The notes under the pieces were generated by a model. It did not search any database and was not told the DNA's origin. It saw nothing but the letters and a program-made list of their open reading frames with translations. This document shows positions 16,683 to 25,788 of a stretch of DNA of 64,000 nt, piece by piece. Source of the stretch: Novosphingobium profundi (GTDB taxonomy: Bacteria > Pseudomonadota > Alphaproteobacteria > Sphingomonadales > Sphingomonadaceae); NCBI RefSeq assembly GCF_020524485.1, contig NZ_JAIVLF010000005.1, positions 372,001 to 436,000 on the forward strand, read 5' to 3'. Made by a program: the position numbers and the translations under genes. The stretch's first letter is position 1. Each line of letters opens with the position of its first letter.

Positions 16683-19148
16683 CTACTTTGCCGTGCGGGC
16701 CAGAACCTCGCCGACCTTTTCGGAGAGCTGCTGCACCGAAAACGGCTTGGGCATAAACCAGGCATTGGCGAGGCCTATTTCCTTGCGCAGCTGCTCCTCG
16801 GCATAGCCCGACATGAACAGCACCGGCATGCCCGGCACGATGGCGCGGATCTCGCGCGCCATGCCGGGCCCGTCGAGGCTGGGCATGACGACGTCGGAGA
16901 CGACCAAGTCGAAGCCGCCCCCTGCCGCAATCACGTCCTCGACCTTGGCAAGGCCGTCCTCGCCATCCTCGGCGCAGGTCACTTCGTAGCCCTGACGTAC
17001 CAGCGCGCGCTCGGCGATGATCCGCACGGTCACCTCGTCCTCGACGAGCAGGATGCGCCCTCCCCCGGCCCACTGGCTGGGCTCGACCTCGGCCTGGGTC
17101 TCGGGCGCATCGCCCTCTACCTGTGCGCCTGGCGCGGGATGGTAGACCGGCAGGTAAACTACGAAGCGCGTGCCCTTGCCCGGTTCGCTTTCAGCGAAGA
17201 TGAAGCCGCCCGACTGCTTGACGATGCCATAGACGGTGGAGAGACCAAGGCCGGTGCCCTTGCCCTGTTCCTTGGTGGTGAAGAACGGCTCGAAGATCTT
17301 GCCGATGACCTCGGGCGGAATGCCGCCACCCGTATCCTCGACGATGAGCGCGGTGTAGTCACCTGCCGGGATGATCTCGCTGCGCGAGGTGCGCGCGTCG
17401 CTTGTCAGGACCTTGCGGGTAGAAAGCGTGAGCTTGCCCGAGCCGTCGCCGCGACCCTGCATGGCATCGCGAGCATTGACACACAGGTTGACGATCACCT
17501 GCTCGAGCTGCGTGGGGTCGGCGCGCACGGGGCCAAGGTCGCGGTCGTGCTTGACCACCAGCTCGATCTTCTCACCGATCAGGCGGCGCAGCATCTGCGC
17601 GACATCGGCGACGACATCGGGCAACTGGAGCACTTCGGGGCGCAGCGTCTGCTGGCGCGAGAACGCGAGAAGCTGGCGCGTCAGCGAGGCCGCGCGGTTG
17701 GAATTGGCGCGGATCTGCTGGATGTCGTCGTAGTCGGAATCGCCCGGAGTATGGCGCATCAGCATGAGATCGCAGGTGCCCAGAATCGCGGTCAGCACGT
17801 TATTGAAATCATGGGCGACACCGCCCGCCAGCTGGCCCACGGCCTGCATCTTGGTGGCCTGCGCGACCTGGCGCTTGAGACGCGTTTCCTCCGACGTATC
17901 CGTAAGCCCCAGGAGGACCGCCGCATCGCCCAGGCCGCGCACGCCTGCCAGGCTGAGCGAGACCGGATCCTCGGCCTGTGCGGACAGGCGCACGGCGATG
18001 TCGCCCGCGCTGGAGGGGCCTTGCGCAAAGCGTCGGATCGCTTCGGAGAGTGCCCGCTTGTCCTCGCGTACGACAAGGTCGGTGGGATAGGTCGGCGCCT
18101 CCTCACCCTCCCGGCCAGCCGCGCGCATGAAGGCGGAATTGGCAAAGAGCAGACGGCCGTCGCGATCCGCCATGGCGAGCCCCAGCGGAAGCTGCGCCAG
18201 AAGCGCTTCCAGATGCGGTGAAGCCCCGCTGCCTCCGGCGCGCGCGCCGATCCCCTGCGAGGCGGGAACCGCCAGCATCAAGGAAGGGGTCGTCGTCTCG
18301 TCGAGCGGGTCGGGCGTATCGGGATCGGCGACCGGCACGGCGTAGAGAACCATCGGCTCGCCGTGACCTTCGCTGCGGGCCCAGCTGATCGTATCATTCT
18401 CGTCACGGGCGAGAAGTTCGATGAAGTCGGTTCCGGCAAGGCTTGCCTCGGGATCGCCCGCCGCCTGTTCGGCAAAGAGCGCACTGGCCGCGCGGATCGT
18501 GCCATCTGGCTCGACCAGCGCCGCGGCGATGCCCGCCCGCGCAAGCCCCCGGCCAAGGCCGCCTTCAAGATGCTGGACGAAGCCCCCGACAAGATCGGGC
18601 GCCGACTGGGGGGTAAAGGTCCAGATCAGGAAATCGTCACCGCGCCCGGCCCGGCGCAGCTGCGCGGTCCAGAGCGGAGCACCGAGCCCGGATGTGGACT
18701 CGGCTGCGACATCGCACGCGGCCTGTCCATCGCGCAGGGCCATGCGCGTCGCCTGGGCGAGCCGCTCCTGCGAGGGCGCATCGAGCGCCAGCATCGGCGG
18801 CGCGCTCGCGACCCCGAACTGGCTCTCGAAGATGGTGTTGGCGCAGGTTAGCCGCCCGGCCCTGTCGGTAATCGCCACGGCCACGTCCGGACGCTCGATC
18901 GCGGCGACCGTGACCGACCAGTCGGGCTGGGCAAAATCGGGGCTGGCAACTTCGCCGCCGCGCCGGGACAGAGCGAAGGCCAGTCCTGCAAAAACGAGCA
19001 TGGCCCCGCCAAAGACCGCGCTCAGCACCGGATCGCGGGTCAGGACCCAGACCAGGGCGAGGCTCGCGGCAAGGGCGCCGACCACGACGAGTACATCGAT
19101 CAGGGAGCGGCGGCTTGCAGGCTGCGGCGTATCCTCGGCTGAGATCAC
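16683..19148 (-). CDS. cckA: Hybrid histidine kinase CckA
   Basis: CckA is the membrane hybrid kinase that feeds phosphate through ChpT to CtrA and controls cell cycle or motility genes in alphaproteobacteria. The 821-residue protein (GTG at 19148) has two N-terminal membrane helices (about 16-37 and 42-60), two or three PAS-like regions and a HisKA domain with H446 in [11 protein letters not shown]. The ATPase motifs are [37 protein letters not shown]-terminal receiver has D752 in [12 protein letters not shown] and the lysine in MPKPF. The GTG overlaps the DUF2062 stop by 4 nt (GTGA), which fixes the start; the frame is open further upstream only as overlap. Confidence 0.95.
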   Translation of the reverse strand: MISAEDTPQPASRRSLIDVLVVVGALAASLALVWVLTRDPVLSAVFGGAMLVFAGLAFALSRRGGEVASPDFAQPDWSVTVAAIERPDVAVAITDRAGRLTCANTIFESQFGVASAPPMLALDAPSQERLAQATRMALRDGQAACDVAAESTSGLGAPLWTAQLRRAGRGDDFLIWTFTPQSAPDLVGGFVQHLEGGLGRGLARAGIAAALVEPDGTIRAASALFAEQAAGDPEASLAGTDFIELLARDENDTISWARSEGHGEPMVLYAVPVADPDTPDPLDETTTPSLMLAVPASQGIGARAGGSGASPHLEALLAQLPLGLAMADRDGRLLFANSAFMRAAGREGEEAPTYPTDLVVREDKRALSEAIRRFAQGPSSAGDIAVRLSAQAEDPVSLSLAGVRGLGDAAVLLGLTDTSEETRLKRQVAQATKMQAVGQLAGGVAHDFNNVLTAILGTCDLMLMRHTPGDSDYDDIQQIRANSNRAASLTRQLLAFSRQQTLRPEVLQLPDVVADVAQMLRRLIGEKIELVVKHDRDLGPVRADPTQLEQVIVNLCVNARDAMQGRGDGSGKLTLSTRKVLTSDARTSRSEIIPAGDYTALIVEDTGGGIPPEVIGKIFEPFFTTKEQGKGTGLGLSTVYGIVKQSGGFIFAESEPGKGTRFVVYLPVYHPAPGAQVEGDAPETQAEVEPSQWAGGGRILLVEDEVTVRIIAERALVRQGYEVTCAEDGEDGLAKVEDVIAAGGGFDLVVSDVVMPSLDGPGMAREIRAIVPGMPVLFMSGYAEEQLRKEIGLANAWFMPKPFSVQQLSEKVGEVLARTAK

Positions 19149-19747
19149 TCGTCCTGTTCCGTCCTCATGTCCGGCGGCGTGCGCCCGCGCTTGCCCGGCT
19201 TGCGCAGGCGCCGCTCGCGCTGCTTGTGCCCGATCCAGTACCGCCATACCCAACCCGCGACAAGATATCCCAGCGCCGAGCTGACGATGGCGAGGATGAC
19301 GAAGCCGAGCGCGGCCTGGCCTGCAGAATGGGCGAACCAGTTGACATCGTTCCACACGCTGCTGCCCTGCGCGGCGGCCTGCACCACTTCGTCAGCGCTT
19401 CCCGGCTTCAGGAAGAAGTGCCCGACCCGGTTCGCGACCACGAACCAGAAGGGCAGGGTCAGCGGGTTGGTCACGAAGGTGAGGAGCGCGGCGACCGCCA
19501 CGTTCGCGCGGGCCGGAAAGGCCAGCAGGCAGGCCAGGAAGATCTGCCCGATTGGAATGATGAAGGCTGCAAAGAGGCCCAGCGCCACACCGCGCGGCAC
19601 CGAGCGGCGGGTAAAGCGCCAAAGCTCGGGGCTGAGCGCCCGACCCGCGACCGGCGCAAGCCACTTGTTCCCCGCCACGTCTTCACGGCTCGGCATGCGC
19701 TTTTGCAGCGCCGCCGAAATCCGGTGGAGGAGAGATCCGTGGCTCAC
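19145..19747 (-). CDS. DUF2062 membrane protein
   Basis: This is a 200-residue protein of the DUF2062 family, whose biochemical role is unknown. The family core is visible as RSVPRGVALGLFAAFIIPIGQIFLACLLAFPARANVAVAALLTFVTNP, with two membrane helices separated by a proline/arginine turn. A third helix lies near residues 145-170, followed by a basic tail (KQRERRLRKPGKRGR). The start is GTG at 19747, overlapping the stop of the 40-codon frame upstream (GTGA); its own stop overlaps the cckA start (GTGA). Translational coupling with CckA suggests a joint membrane function, which is inference. Confidence 0.9.
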   Translation of the reverse strand: MSHGSLLHRISAALQKRMPSREDVAGNKWLAPVAGRALSPELWRFTRRSVPRGVALGLFAAFIIPIGQIFLACLLAFPARANVAVAALLTFVTNPLTLPFWFVVANRVGHFFLKPGSADEVVQAAAQGSSVWNDVNWFAHSAGQAALGFVILAIVSSALGYLVAGWVWRYWIGHKQRERRLRKPGKRGRTPPDMRTEQDE

Positions 19748-19866
19748 GAGACCAAACCGCCCTCAAGACCGAGGCGCAGGTCCGGGCGGCACTTGGCCGC
19801 GATCTGATCCTGGGCCGGCACGTGCCGGTCAAACCGGCGTGCCCGGCGCCCGAAGGCGGTGATCAT
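19744..19866 (-). CDS. Small 40-codon gene coupled between smpB and DUF2062
   Basis: I do not recognise the product ([15 protein letters not shown]... ending GLEGGLVS). It is a 40-residue, arginine-rich soluble peptide with one cysteine. The ATG overlaps the smpB stop as ATGA (19863-19866), and its stop overlaps the GTG of DUF2062 as GTGA (19744-19747), so it bridges the two genes exactly. By my count 34 of 40 codons end in G or C, as in its neighbours. It may be a true small protein or only a translational-coupling bridge that keeps ribosomes moving into DUF2062-cckA. Confidence 0.6.
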   Translation of the reverse strand: MITAFGRRARRFDRHVPAQDQIAAKCRPDLRLGLEGGLVS

Positions 19867-20345
19867 CCGTGTTCTCGCAGCAAGCGGCCCTGTTCGCGCT
19901 TCCAGTCCCGCTCCTTGACCGTGTTGCGCTTGTCGGCGGCGTTCTTGCCCTTGGCGAGCGCGAGTTCGACTTTCGCCCGCCCCCGGCTGTTGAAGTAGAC
20001 CGAGAGCGGTACGAGGGTCATGCCCTTGCGCTCGACCGCGCCCTGCAGGCGCGCAATCTCGCGCTCGTGCAGCAGGAGCTTGCGCGGGCGCTTGGGCTCG
20101 TGGTTGAACCGGTTGCCGTGGCTGAACTCGGGCACGTTGGCGTTGATCAGCCAGCATTCCCCACCGCTGATCTCGGCGTAGGATTCGGCGATCGAGCCCT
20201 CGCCAAAGCGCAGGGACTTCACCTCGGTGCCCGTCAGCGCGATGCCGGCCTCGAACTTTTCCTCGATATGGTAATCGAAGCGGGCCCGGCGGTTTTCGGC
20301 GACGGTCTTGGTCTTGTCGAATGTAGTGCGTTGCGGACGTGCCAT
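19863..20345 (-). CDS. smpB: SsrA-binding protein SmpB
   Basis: SmpB binds tmRNA and delivers it to stalled ribosomes for trans-translation. The 160-residue protein contains [71 protein letters not shown] and the C-terminal [19 protein letters not shown] followed by a basic tail ([20 protein letters not shown]). All of this is standard for the family. The start at 20345 (MARPQRTTF) gives the family length; longer frames upstream are not credible. It heads a chain of 4-nt overlaps leading to cckA. The tmRNA gene itself was not found in the window. Confidence 0.97.
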   Translation of the reverse strand: MARPQRTTFDKTKTVAENRRARFDYHIEEKFEAGIALTGTEVKSLRFGEGSIAESYAEISGGECWLINANVPEFSHGNRFNHEPKRPRKLLLHEREIARLQGAVERKGMTLVPLSVYFNSRGRAKVELALAKGKNAADKRNTVKERDWKREQGRLLREHG

Positions 20346-20581
20346 GGTGAAGGCGCATGTAGTGATGCGCGCGGCAAAAAGAAACGGCTGAAAACGATTA
20401 GCCCGACTTTGGGAGGACATGCGTATCACGCGCCTGCGGAATTTGAACGAAGCGAAGCTGGTGCGCTCTCGCCTGGCGGACAGAGCGCGCGCCCCTGCGC
20501 GCAACGGCTCTGTCCACGACTGATGTATTAACTCTCTGAAAGCAAATCTGGATTTTAAGAAATCGCAGGTTAGTCTCGTCC

Positions 20582-20603
20582 GGCCGGTCATGGGGGACCG
20601 GCC
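20582..20603 (+). promoter_or_regulatory. Hairpin in the leader of the S9 peptidase gene
   Basis: GGCCGGTC (20582-20589) pairs perfectly with GACCGGCC (20596-20603) across a 6-nt loop, 20 nt before the ATG at 20624. A G-rich segment (GGGGGG, 20605-20610) follows as a possible ribosome site. The role is unknown. Confidence 0.45.
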
Positions 20604-20623
20604 AGGGGGGACCTCTTTTCGAT

Positions 20624-22612
20624 ATGCCAGCTTGCAGCCGCCGGAAACGGCGCACCGTGGCGCGCCTTGTCGGCAGCTGCCTTCTTTTCGCCGCCATGCC
20701 GACGTTTGGCTCCGCGTCCGCCCTCGCCGCCGCGCCCGAACCGCCCGCGCTCGATGCCTATGGCGATCTTCCCGCCGTTGTCGACATCGCAATATCGCCA
20801 GACGGCACCCGGACCGCATCGATCCGCTACTCCGGAGGACAGTTCTGGCTGGTCGTTCTCGATTCGCAGATCCAGCCGATCGAGCGCGTACCGATGGGCA
20901 CCAACAAGTTTCGCGGTCTGACCTGGGCCGACGACGAGACGATCCTCATCACCAACTCGGCGACGGTGTCGCTGGGCATGAATTTCACCGCTTCCAAATA
21001 CGAGATGACCGGCACGATCATCGTCCCGCTCAATCCCGATAACGCCACCGGGCTTGTCTTTGGCAACACGCGCAGGGTCGCGGACACGACGCGCGGGGCG
21101 CATGGCATCCGCCGAGTCGATGGCAGGACCATCGGCTACTACGGGGGGATCGAACTGGGTGTACGCGGGATGGGCGATCCGCAGTTCCTCCACGGCCGCC
21201 CGACACTCTACGCCGTTGATCTGGCACGCAACCGGGTGGATCTTGCCGCGCGGGCAGCCAGTGAGGATCACCGGCGCGACTGGCTGGTCGACGGCCAGGG
21301 CGTGGTCGCAGCCACGCTCGACATCAATACCCGCACCGGCGCCTGGGACATCGTCAATGCGCAGGGCGACGAACTGGCGCGGGGCAACGACCCCACCCAT
21401 GGCGCGGGCCTCATCGCCTTTGGCAAGGACGGGCGCACCATCGTCTATGAACTGCGCGACCAGGAAGGCCGCGACCGCTGGTTCGAGGTTCCCCTCGCAG
21501 GCGGCGAACCCGTCGAATACCTGCCTAATATCGCCATCGGACGGCTGTACACCGATCCGCGCAACGGGCAGATCATGGGCTACCGCGAAGCGGGCGAGAG
21601 CCCGAAGACGGTCATGTTCGATCCCCTGCTCGACACCAAGCTGGCGATGATCTTCAAGGCCTTTCCCGGCCGCAACCCGCGCCTCCAGGACTGGACGGCG
21701 AACCTCGACCAGGTGCTTGTCCATACCGAAGGCAACGCCGACAGCGGCACCTGGTACTGGGTCGACGTTCCCGGCCGCAGAGCCGAGGCCATTGGCAATG
21801 ATCGCCCTGCAATCGACACCGCGCAGGTCGGCCCTGTCTCCGCATTCGAATACACCGCCGGCGACGGCCTCGAACTCGATGGCGTGCTCAGCCTGCCGCC
21901 GGGCCGCGAGGCGCGTGACTTGCCGCTCGTCGTCTTGCCCCACGGTGGCCCGCATGCGAGCGACGAGGTCGGCTTCGACTGGTGGGCCCAGGCCTTTGCC
22001 TCGCGCGGTTACGCCGTGTTCCAGCCCAACTTTCGAGGCTCGACCGGCCGAACGGCCGAACTGCGCAACGCCGGACATGGCCAATGGGGCCGCGCCATGC
22101 AGACCGACATCTCGGATGGCGTACACGCGCTCGCCGAGAAAGGGATCATCGACCCCACGCGGGCCTGCATCGTGGGCGCAAGCTACGGCGGCTATGCCGC
22201 GCTCGCGGGGGTCACGCTGCAACAGGGCCTCTACCGCTGCGCGGCCTCGGTCGCGGGGGTCTCGGACATTGCGCTCATGTACCGCACCGACGTCTACGAG
22301 AGCGGAGGCTCGCGCATGGTACGCAATTCCCTTCAGGAGGACCTGGGCGACAGGGACGACTTCGATGCGATCTCGCCGCGCCGCCATGCCGAGGATGCCG
22401 ACGCCCCGATCCTTCTCGTGCACGGCAAGGACGACACGGTCGTGCCCTTCGAGCAGAGCAGCAAGATGGCCGATGCGCTGAAGGACGCGGGCAAACCCTA
22501 TAACGTCGTGGTGCTCGACGAAGAGGATCACTGGCTCTCACGCGCCGAAACGCGCAAGGCGATGCTGAAAGCCGTCGTCGGCTTCGTTGCCAGGCACAAC
22601 CCGGCGGACTGA
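20624..22612 (+). CDS. Exported S9-family prolyl oligopeptidase-type peptidase
   Basis: This is an alpha/beta-hydrolase serine peptidase, probably acting on short peptides in the periplasm. The 662-residue product starts with a basic segment and hydrophobic signal (about residues 13-36, ending ALAAAP). It then has a beta-propeller-like region and a C-terminal catalytic domain. The nucleophile is S520 in GASYGGY, the acid D604 in HGKDDTVVP and the base H636 in EEDHWLS. The motif [13 protein letters not shown] forms the oxyanion loop. It is transcribed opposite to dapA and smpB, lying between them. A strong terminator is shared with dapA. Substrate is unknown; dipeptidyl- or acylaminoacyl-peptidase activity is equally possible. 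Confidence 0.9.
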   Translation: MPACSRRKRRTVARLVGSCLLFAAMPTFGSASALAAAPEPPALDAYGDLPAVVDIAISPDGTRTASIRYSGGQFWLVVLDSQIQPIERVPMGTNKFRGLTWADDETILITNSATVSLGMNFTASKYEMTGTIIVPLNPDNATGLVFGNTRRVADTTRGAHGIRRVDGRTIGYYGGIELGVRGMGDPQFLHGRPTLYAVDLARNRVDLAARAASEDHRRDWLVDGQGVVAATLDINTRTGAWDIVNAQGDELARGNDPTHGAGLIAFGKDGRTIVYELRDQEGRDRWFEVPLAGGEPVEYLPNIAIGRLYTDPRNGQIMGYREAGESPKTVMFDPLLDTKLAMIFKAFPGRNPRLQDWTANLDQVLVHTEGNADSGTWYWVDVPGRRAEAIGNDRPAIDTAQVGPVSAFEYTAGDGLELDGVLSLPPGREARDLPLVVLPHGGPHASDEVGFDWWAQAFASRGYAVFQPNFRGSTGRTAELRNAGHGQWGRAMQTDISDGVHALAEKGIIDPTRACIVGASYGGYAALAGVTLQQGLYRCAASVAGVSDIALMYRTDVYESGGSRMVRNSLQEDLGDRDDFDAISPRRHAEDADAPILLVHGKDDTVVPFEQSSKMADALKDAGKPYNVVVLDEEDHWLSRAETRKAMLKAVVGFVARHNPAD

Positions 22613-22616
22613 CCAC

Positions 22617-22653
22617 GAAGAAGGGGGCGACCTTGCGGCCCGCCCCCTTCTTC
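22617..22653. terminator. Bidirectional terminator between the S9 peptidase and dapA
   Basis: GAAGAAGGGGGCG (22617-22629) pairs with CGCCCCCTTCTTC (22641-22653) around an 11-nt loop and is followed by TTTT. It sits between two convergent stop codons. Confidence 0.92.
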
Positions 22654-22679
22654 TTTTCATCGGTGTCTGGCCGGAAGGC

Positions 22680-23561
22680 TCAGAGCAGACCGGCGTGAAC
22701 CAGCGCCTCGTCCACGGCCTTGCGGGCCGTGTCGTTGCAGGGGACGAGCGGCAGGCGCAGCTCGTTCTCCATCCAGTCATGGACCTGCGCCAGCGCGTAC
22801 TTGCACGGGCCCGGCGAGCTGTCCTCGAACATGGCGTAGTGCAGCGGGTAGAGCTTGTCGTTGAGCTCGCGCGCGCGGGCCAGGTCATTGGCCGCACAGG
22901 CCGCCTGGAACTCGGCGCACAGCGCCGGCGCGACGTTTGCCGTCACCGAGATGCAGCCCGCGCCGCCCGCCGCATTGAAGGGCAGCGCCAGTTCATCATC
23001 GCCCGAGAGCATGCAGAAGTCCTTGCCGATCCCCATGCGGTGGTCGGTCACGCGGCTAAGGTCTCCGCTTGCATCCTTGATGCCGATGATCTTGCCGGGA
23101 TAGCGACGCGCCAGCTCGCACACGGTCTCGGGCTTGAGGTCCGAGACCGTGCGGCCCGGCACGTTGTAGAGCAGGATCGGCAGCTCGGCATGCTCGGCCA
23201 GATAGGCGAAATGCGCGAAGAGGCCTTCCTGGCTCGGCTTGTTGTAGTAGGGCGCGACGACGAGGGCCGCGGTGGCCCCGCACTTCTTCGAGAAATTCAT
23301 GTGGAGAAGTGCATTCATCGTGTCGTTGCTGCCGCAGCCCGCGATGACCGGGACCCGGCCCGCGGCCTGCTCGATGCAGACTTCGATGACGCGGTGGTGC
23401 TCGGCGTTGGAAAGCGTGGAATTCTCACCCGTCGTGCCGCACGGCACGAGCGCCGAGGAACCGCTTTCGATCTGCCAGTCGACCAGGCGGCGAAACGCCG
23501 CTTCATCGAACGCACCGTCGCGAAACGGTGTGACAAGTGCCGGTATGGACCCCGAGAACAT
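22680..23561 (-). CDS. dapA: 4-hydroxy-tetrahydrodipicolinate synthase
   Basis: DapA condenses pyruvate with aspartate semialdehyde in the lysine/diaminopimelate pathway. The 293-residue TIM-barrel starts MFSGSIPALVTPF and contains GTTGENSTL (pyruvate carboxylate binding), Y132 in LLYNVPGRT, R137 and the Schiff-base lysine K162 in IGIKDASGD. The start at 23561 gives the family length; the frame is open ~58 codons upstream without family similarity. It is divergent from the lytic transglycosylase gene. Its substrate, aspartate semialdehyde, is also used by the carboxyspermidine dehydrogenase encoded further left. Confidence 0.97.
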   Translation of the reverse strand: MFSGSIPALVTPFRDGAFDEAAFRRLVDWQIESGSSALVPCGTTGENSTLSNAEHHRVIEVCIEQAAGRVPVIAGCGSNDTMNALLHMNFSKKCGATAALVVAPYYNKPSQEGLFAHFAYLAEHAELPILLYNVPGRTVSDLKPETVCELARRYPGKIIGIKDASGDLSRVTDHRMGIGKDFCMLSGDDELALPFNAAGGAGCISVTANVAPALCAEFQAACAANDLARARELNDKLYPLHYAMFEDSSPGPCKYALAQVHDWMENELRLPLVPCNDTARKAVDEALVHAGLL

Positions 23562-23664
23562 GGACTTTACCCCTAGTGATGCGCAATTGTTCGGGCTGGC
23601 CATCGGGAACATGTCCCGCCGCCAAGCCTTACGTTCAGGGCCTGATAAGGAGCCACCCTCCACG

Positions 23665-25641
23665 ATGTCCAGTATGTTGCGAGTTTCTTCTCTCCTGGCG
23701 ACGGTTGCGCTCGGCGCACTCCCCTCGCCCTCCATGGCCCAGGAATCGGCCCAGGAGGCCCGGGAATGGGACCTTGCGCGCGCCCGTCAGTCCCAGGACA
23801 TCGACATTCGCGTCCACCAATCAATCGATGACTGGCGCCGCGTGGTGGCCAGCGACCGACTCGATTTCGGCACCTACGCCAGCTTCCTGCTCACCTATCC
23901 GGGCTATCCGCAGGAGGAGAAGATGCGCGGCTACGCCGAAAAGGCGATGCTGCGCGAATCGCCCGAGCCACGCACCGTGCTCTCCTTCTTCGACCGCTTC
24001 CCCCCGCTCGGCAACGAAGCATCTGGCCGCTATGCGACGGCCCTTGCCGCCGTGCGCCGCGACGATGCGCTGGACAAGGCCCGCGCGGCCTGGCGCGGCG
24101 GTGACCTGACCGAGAACGCGGAAACCACCCTGCTCTCGCTCTATCGCAACCAGTTCACCCCGGCCGATCACGACGCGCGCATGGATGCGCTCCTGTGGCA
24201 GGGCCAGACGCCGCAGGCCGAACGGCAGATCTCGTTCGTCTCCCCTGCACGCCGCCCCGTCTTCATGGAGCGCCTCGCCCTGCTTCAGGGGACCGCACCC
24301 GGCACGCTCGGCCTCGATCTTCCCGGCGATGTCGCGACCGATCCCGGCTATGCGTACAACCGTGTCTCGCAAGCGCGCCGCAACGGCAACCTGCCCGGCG
24401 CCATCGCCTTTCTGGTCAATCGCCCCAAGCTTCGCGCGCCGGTTCCCGAACCCGAGAAGTGGGTGCGCGAACTGCTGACCGCCGCGCGCGGCACGGGCCC
24501 GTCGAACGCCGTCGCCATCGCCGCGTCGATCGACGATGCCTTCGCCCCCGGCACCGACATTTCCCGCCTCTCCTACCGCCTGCGCGACGATTACACCTCG
24601 CTCGTGTGGCTGGGCGGAACCAAGGCGCTGTGGTCGCTGGGCGATGCGCGCCGCGCCGCACCGCTGTTCTACCGCTACGGCGCGGCTGCGCAGACACCCG
24701 GCACCCGCTCCAAGGGCTTCTACTGGGCAGGTCGTGCGCTCTCCAAGGCGGGCGATGAAAGCGGCGCACGCCGCTACTTCGAGATGGCGGCCCAGTACCC
24801 GCACTATTTCTACGGTCAGCTCTCGCTCGAACGCCTTGGCCGTCCGCTGCCCGATCTCGACACCCGTTCCAACGCGCAGCCCACGCCGGCCCAGCGCGCC
24901 GAGTTCAACGCAAGGCCCATCACCAAGGCCGTGCGTGACGTGGCCCGCAGCGCCGACTGGCGCACCGGCGTCCAGTTCTTCCGCGAGATCGCAGGCCAGG
25001 CCGAGACCGAGATCGAGCACAAGCTTGTCGCCGACCTTGCCCGCGAAATCGGGCGGCGCGACCTTGCCGTGATCCTGGGCCAGAGCGCACACGGCGAAGG
25101 CCACGATGCCTTCGGTGCCGTCGCCTTCCCGACCATGCCGCTACCCTCCGGCGCGGACTGGACGATGGCCCACGCCCTCACCCGGCAGGAAAGCCAGTTC
25201 GCCCAGAACGCGATCAGCCATGCAGGCGCGCGCGGTTTGATGCAGCTCATGCCCGCGACCGCGCGTGAAACGGCAGGCAAGCTCGGCCTTTCCTATTCGG
25301 TCGACAAGCTGACGGCCGATCCGGTCTACAACATCCAGCTCGGCACCGGCTTTTTCGCGCGGATGATGGATTACTATGGCGGCGCACGCCCCCTGGCGAT
25401 TGCCGCCTACAACGCAGGTCCGGGCAACGTGAACAAGTGGCTGCGCGCCAATGGCGACCCGCGCAAGGGCGAGATCGAATGGGTCGACTGGATCGAGCAG
25501 ATCCCCTTCTACGAGACCAAGAACTACGTCATGCGCGTGCTCGAAAACGCGACTGTCTACGAGGCGATGTATCCTGCGAAGGGGGACTATAAGGGCCCCA
25601 ACCTGACCTCGAAGCTGATGGGCAAGCGTACGCCGGGTTAA
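23665..25641 (+). CDS. Soluble lytic murein transglycosylase (SLT family)
   Basis: This enzyme cleaves peptidoglycan glycan strands, forming 1,6-anhydro-MurNAc ends, in the periplasm. The 658-residue product has a signal peptide ending near SPSMAQE (about residue 25). A long alpha-helical superhelix follows (about 30-470), then the C-terminal SLT domain with catalytic E509 in TRQESQF, ARGLMQLMPATA and AAYNAGPGNVNKW. Length and arrangement match Slt70-type enzymes. ATG 23665 is chosen because AAGGAG lies 12 nt upstream and the signal peptide begins there; the frame is open far upstream across the dapA start. Repeat copy 2 lies directly after the stop. Confidence 0.93.
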   Translation: MSSMLRVSSLLATVALGALPSPSMAQESAQEAREWDLARARQSQDIDIRVHQSIDDWRRVVASDRLDFGTYASFLLTYPGYPQEEKMRGYAEKAMLRESPEPRTVLSFFDRFPPLGNEASGRYATALAAVRRDDALDKARAAWRGGDLTENAETTLLSLYRNQFTPADHDARMDALLWQGQTPQAERQISFVSPARRPVFMERLALLQGTAPGTLGLDLPGDVATDPGYAYNRVSQARRNGNLPGAIAFLVNRPKLRAPVPEPEKWVRELLTAARGTGPSNAVAIAASIDDAFAPGTDISRLSYRLRDDYTSLVWLGGTKALWSLGDARRAAPLFYRYGAAAQTPGTRSKGFYWAGRALSKAGDESGARRYFEMAAQYPHYFYGQLSLERLGRPLPDLDTRSNAQPTPAQRAEFNARPITKAVRDVARSADWRTGVQFFREIAGQAETEIEHKLVADLAREIGRRDLAVILGQSAHGEGHDAFGAVAFPTMPLPSGADWTMAHALTRQESQFAQNAISHAGARGLMQLMPATARETAGKLGLSYSVDKLTADPVYNIQLGTGFFARMMDYYGGARPLAIAAYNAGPGNVNKWLRANGDPRKGEIEWVDWIEQIPFYETKNYVMRVLENATVYEAMYPAKGDYKGPNLTSKLMGKRTPG

Positions 25642-25658
25642 GAATAAGAAGAACGATT

Positions 25659-25771
25659 CAAGGGGCCATCGCCCCTTGACCCCAAAATTGGCGACCTCAC
25701 CTTTCACAGCCAGCGCGGCGCGCGAGAGGTGAGGTCGACAGTTTGGGGAGCCCGAGGGCGATGGCCCTCGG
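25659..25771 (-). repeat. Three-hairpin intergenic repeat, copy 2 (reverse)
   Basis: It has CAAGGGGCCATCGCCCCTTG (25659-25678), a central inverted repeat with GACCTCACC / GGTGAGGTC, and CCGAGGGCGATGGCCCTCGG (25752-25771). CCCCAAAA and TTTGGGG inside it also pair. It fills most of the gap between the convergent transglycosylase and alpha-galactosidase stops. Confidence 0.9.
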
Positions 25772-25788
25772 AACGATCCTTTTCGTCC

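Noticed and set aside
19149..19355. Upstream extension of cckA to 19355
   Set aside because: It overlaps DUF2062 by more than 200 bp, and the GTGA overlap at 19145-19148 is the more natural start.
23272..23664. Long N-terminal extension of the lytic transglycosylase across the dapA start
   Set aside because: It overlaps dapA on the other strand; a signal peptide and ribosome site mark ATG 23665 as the real start.
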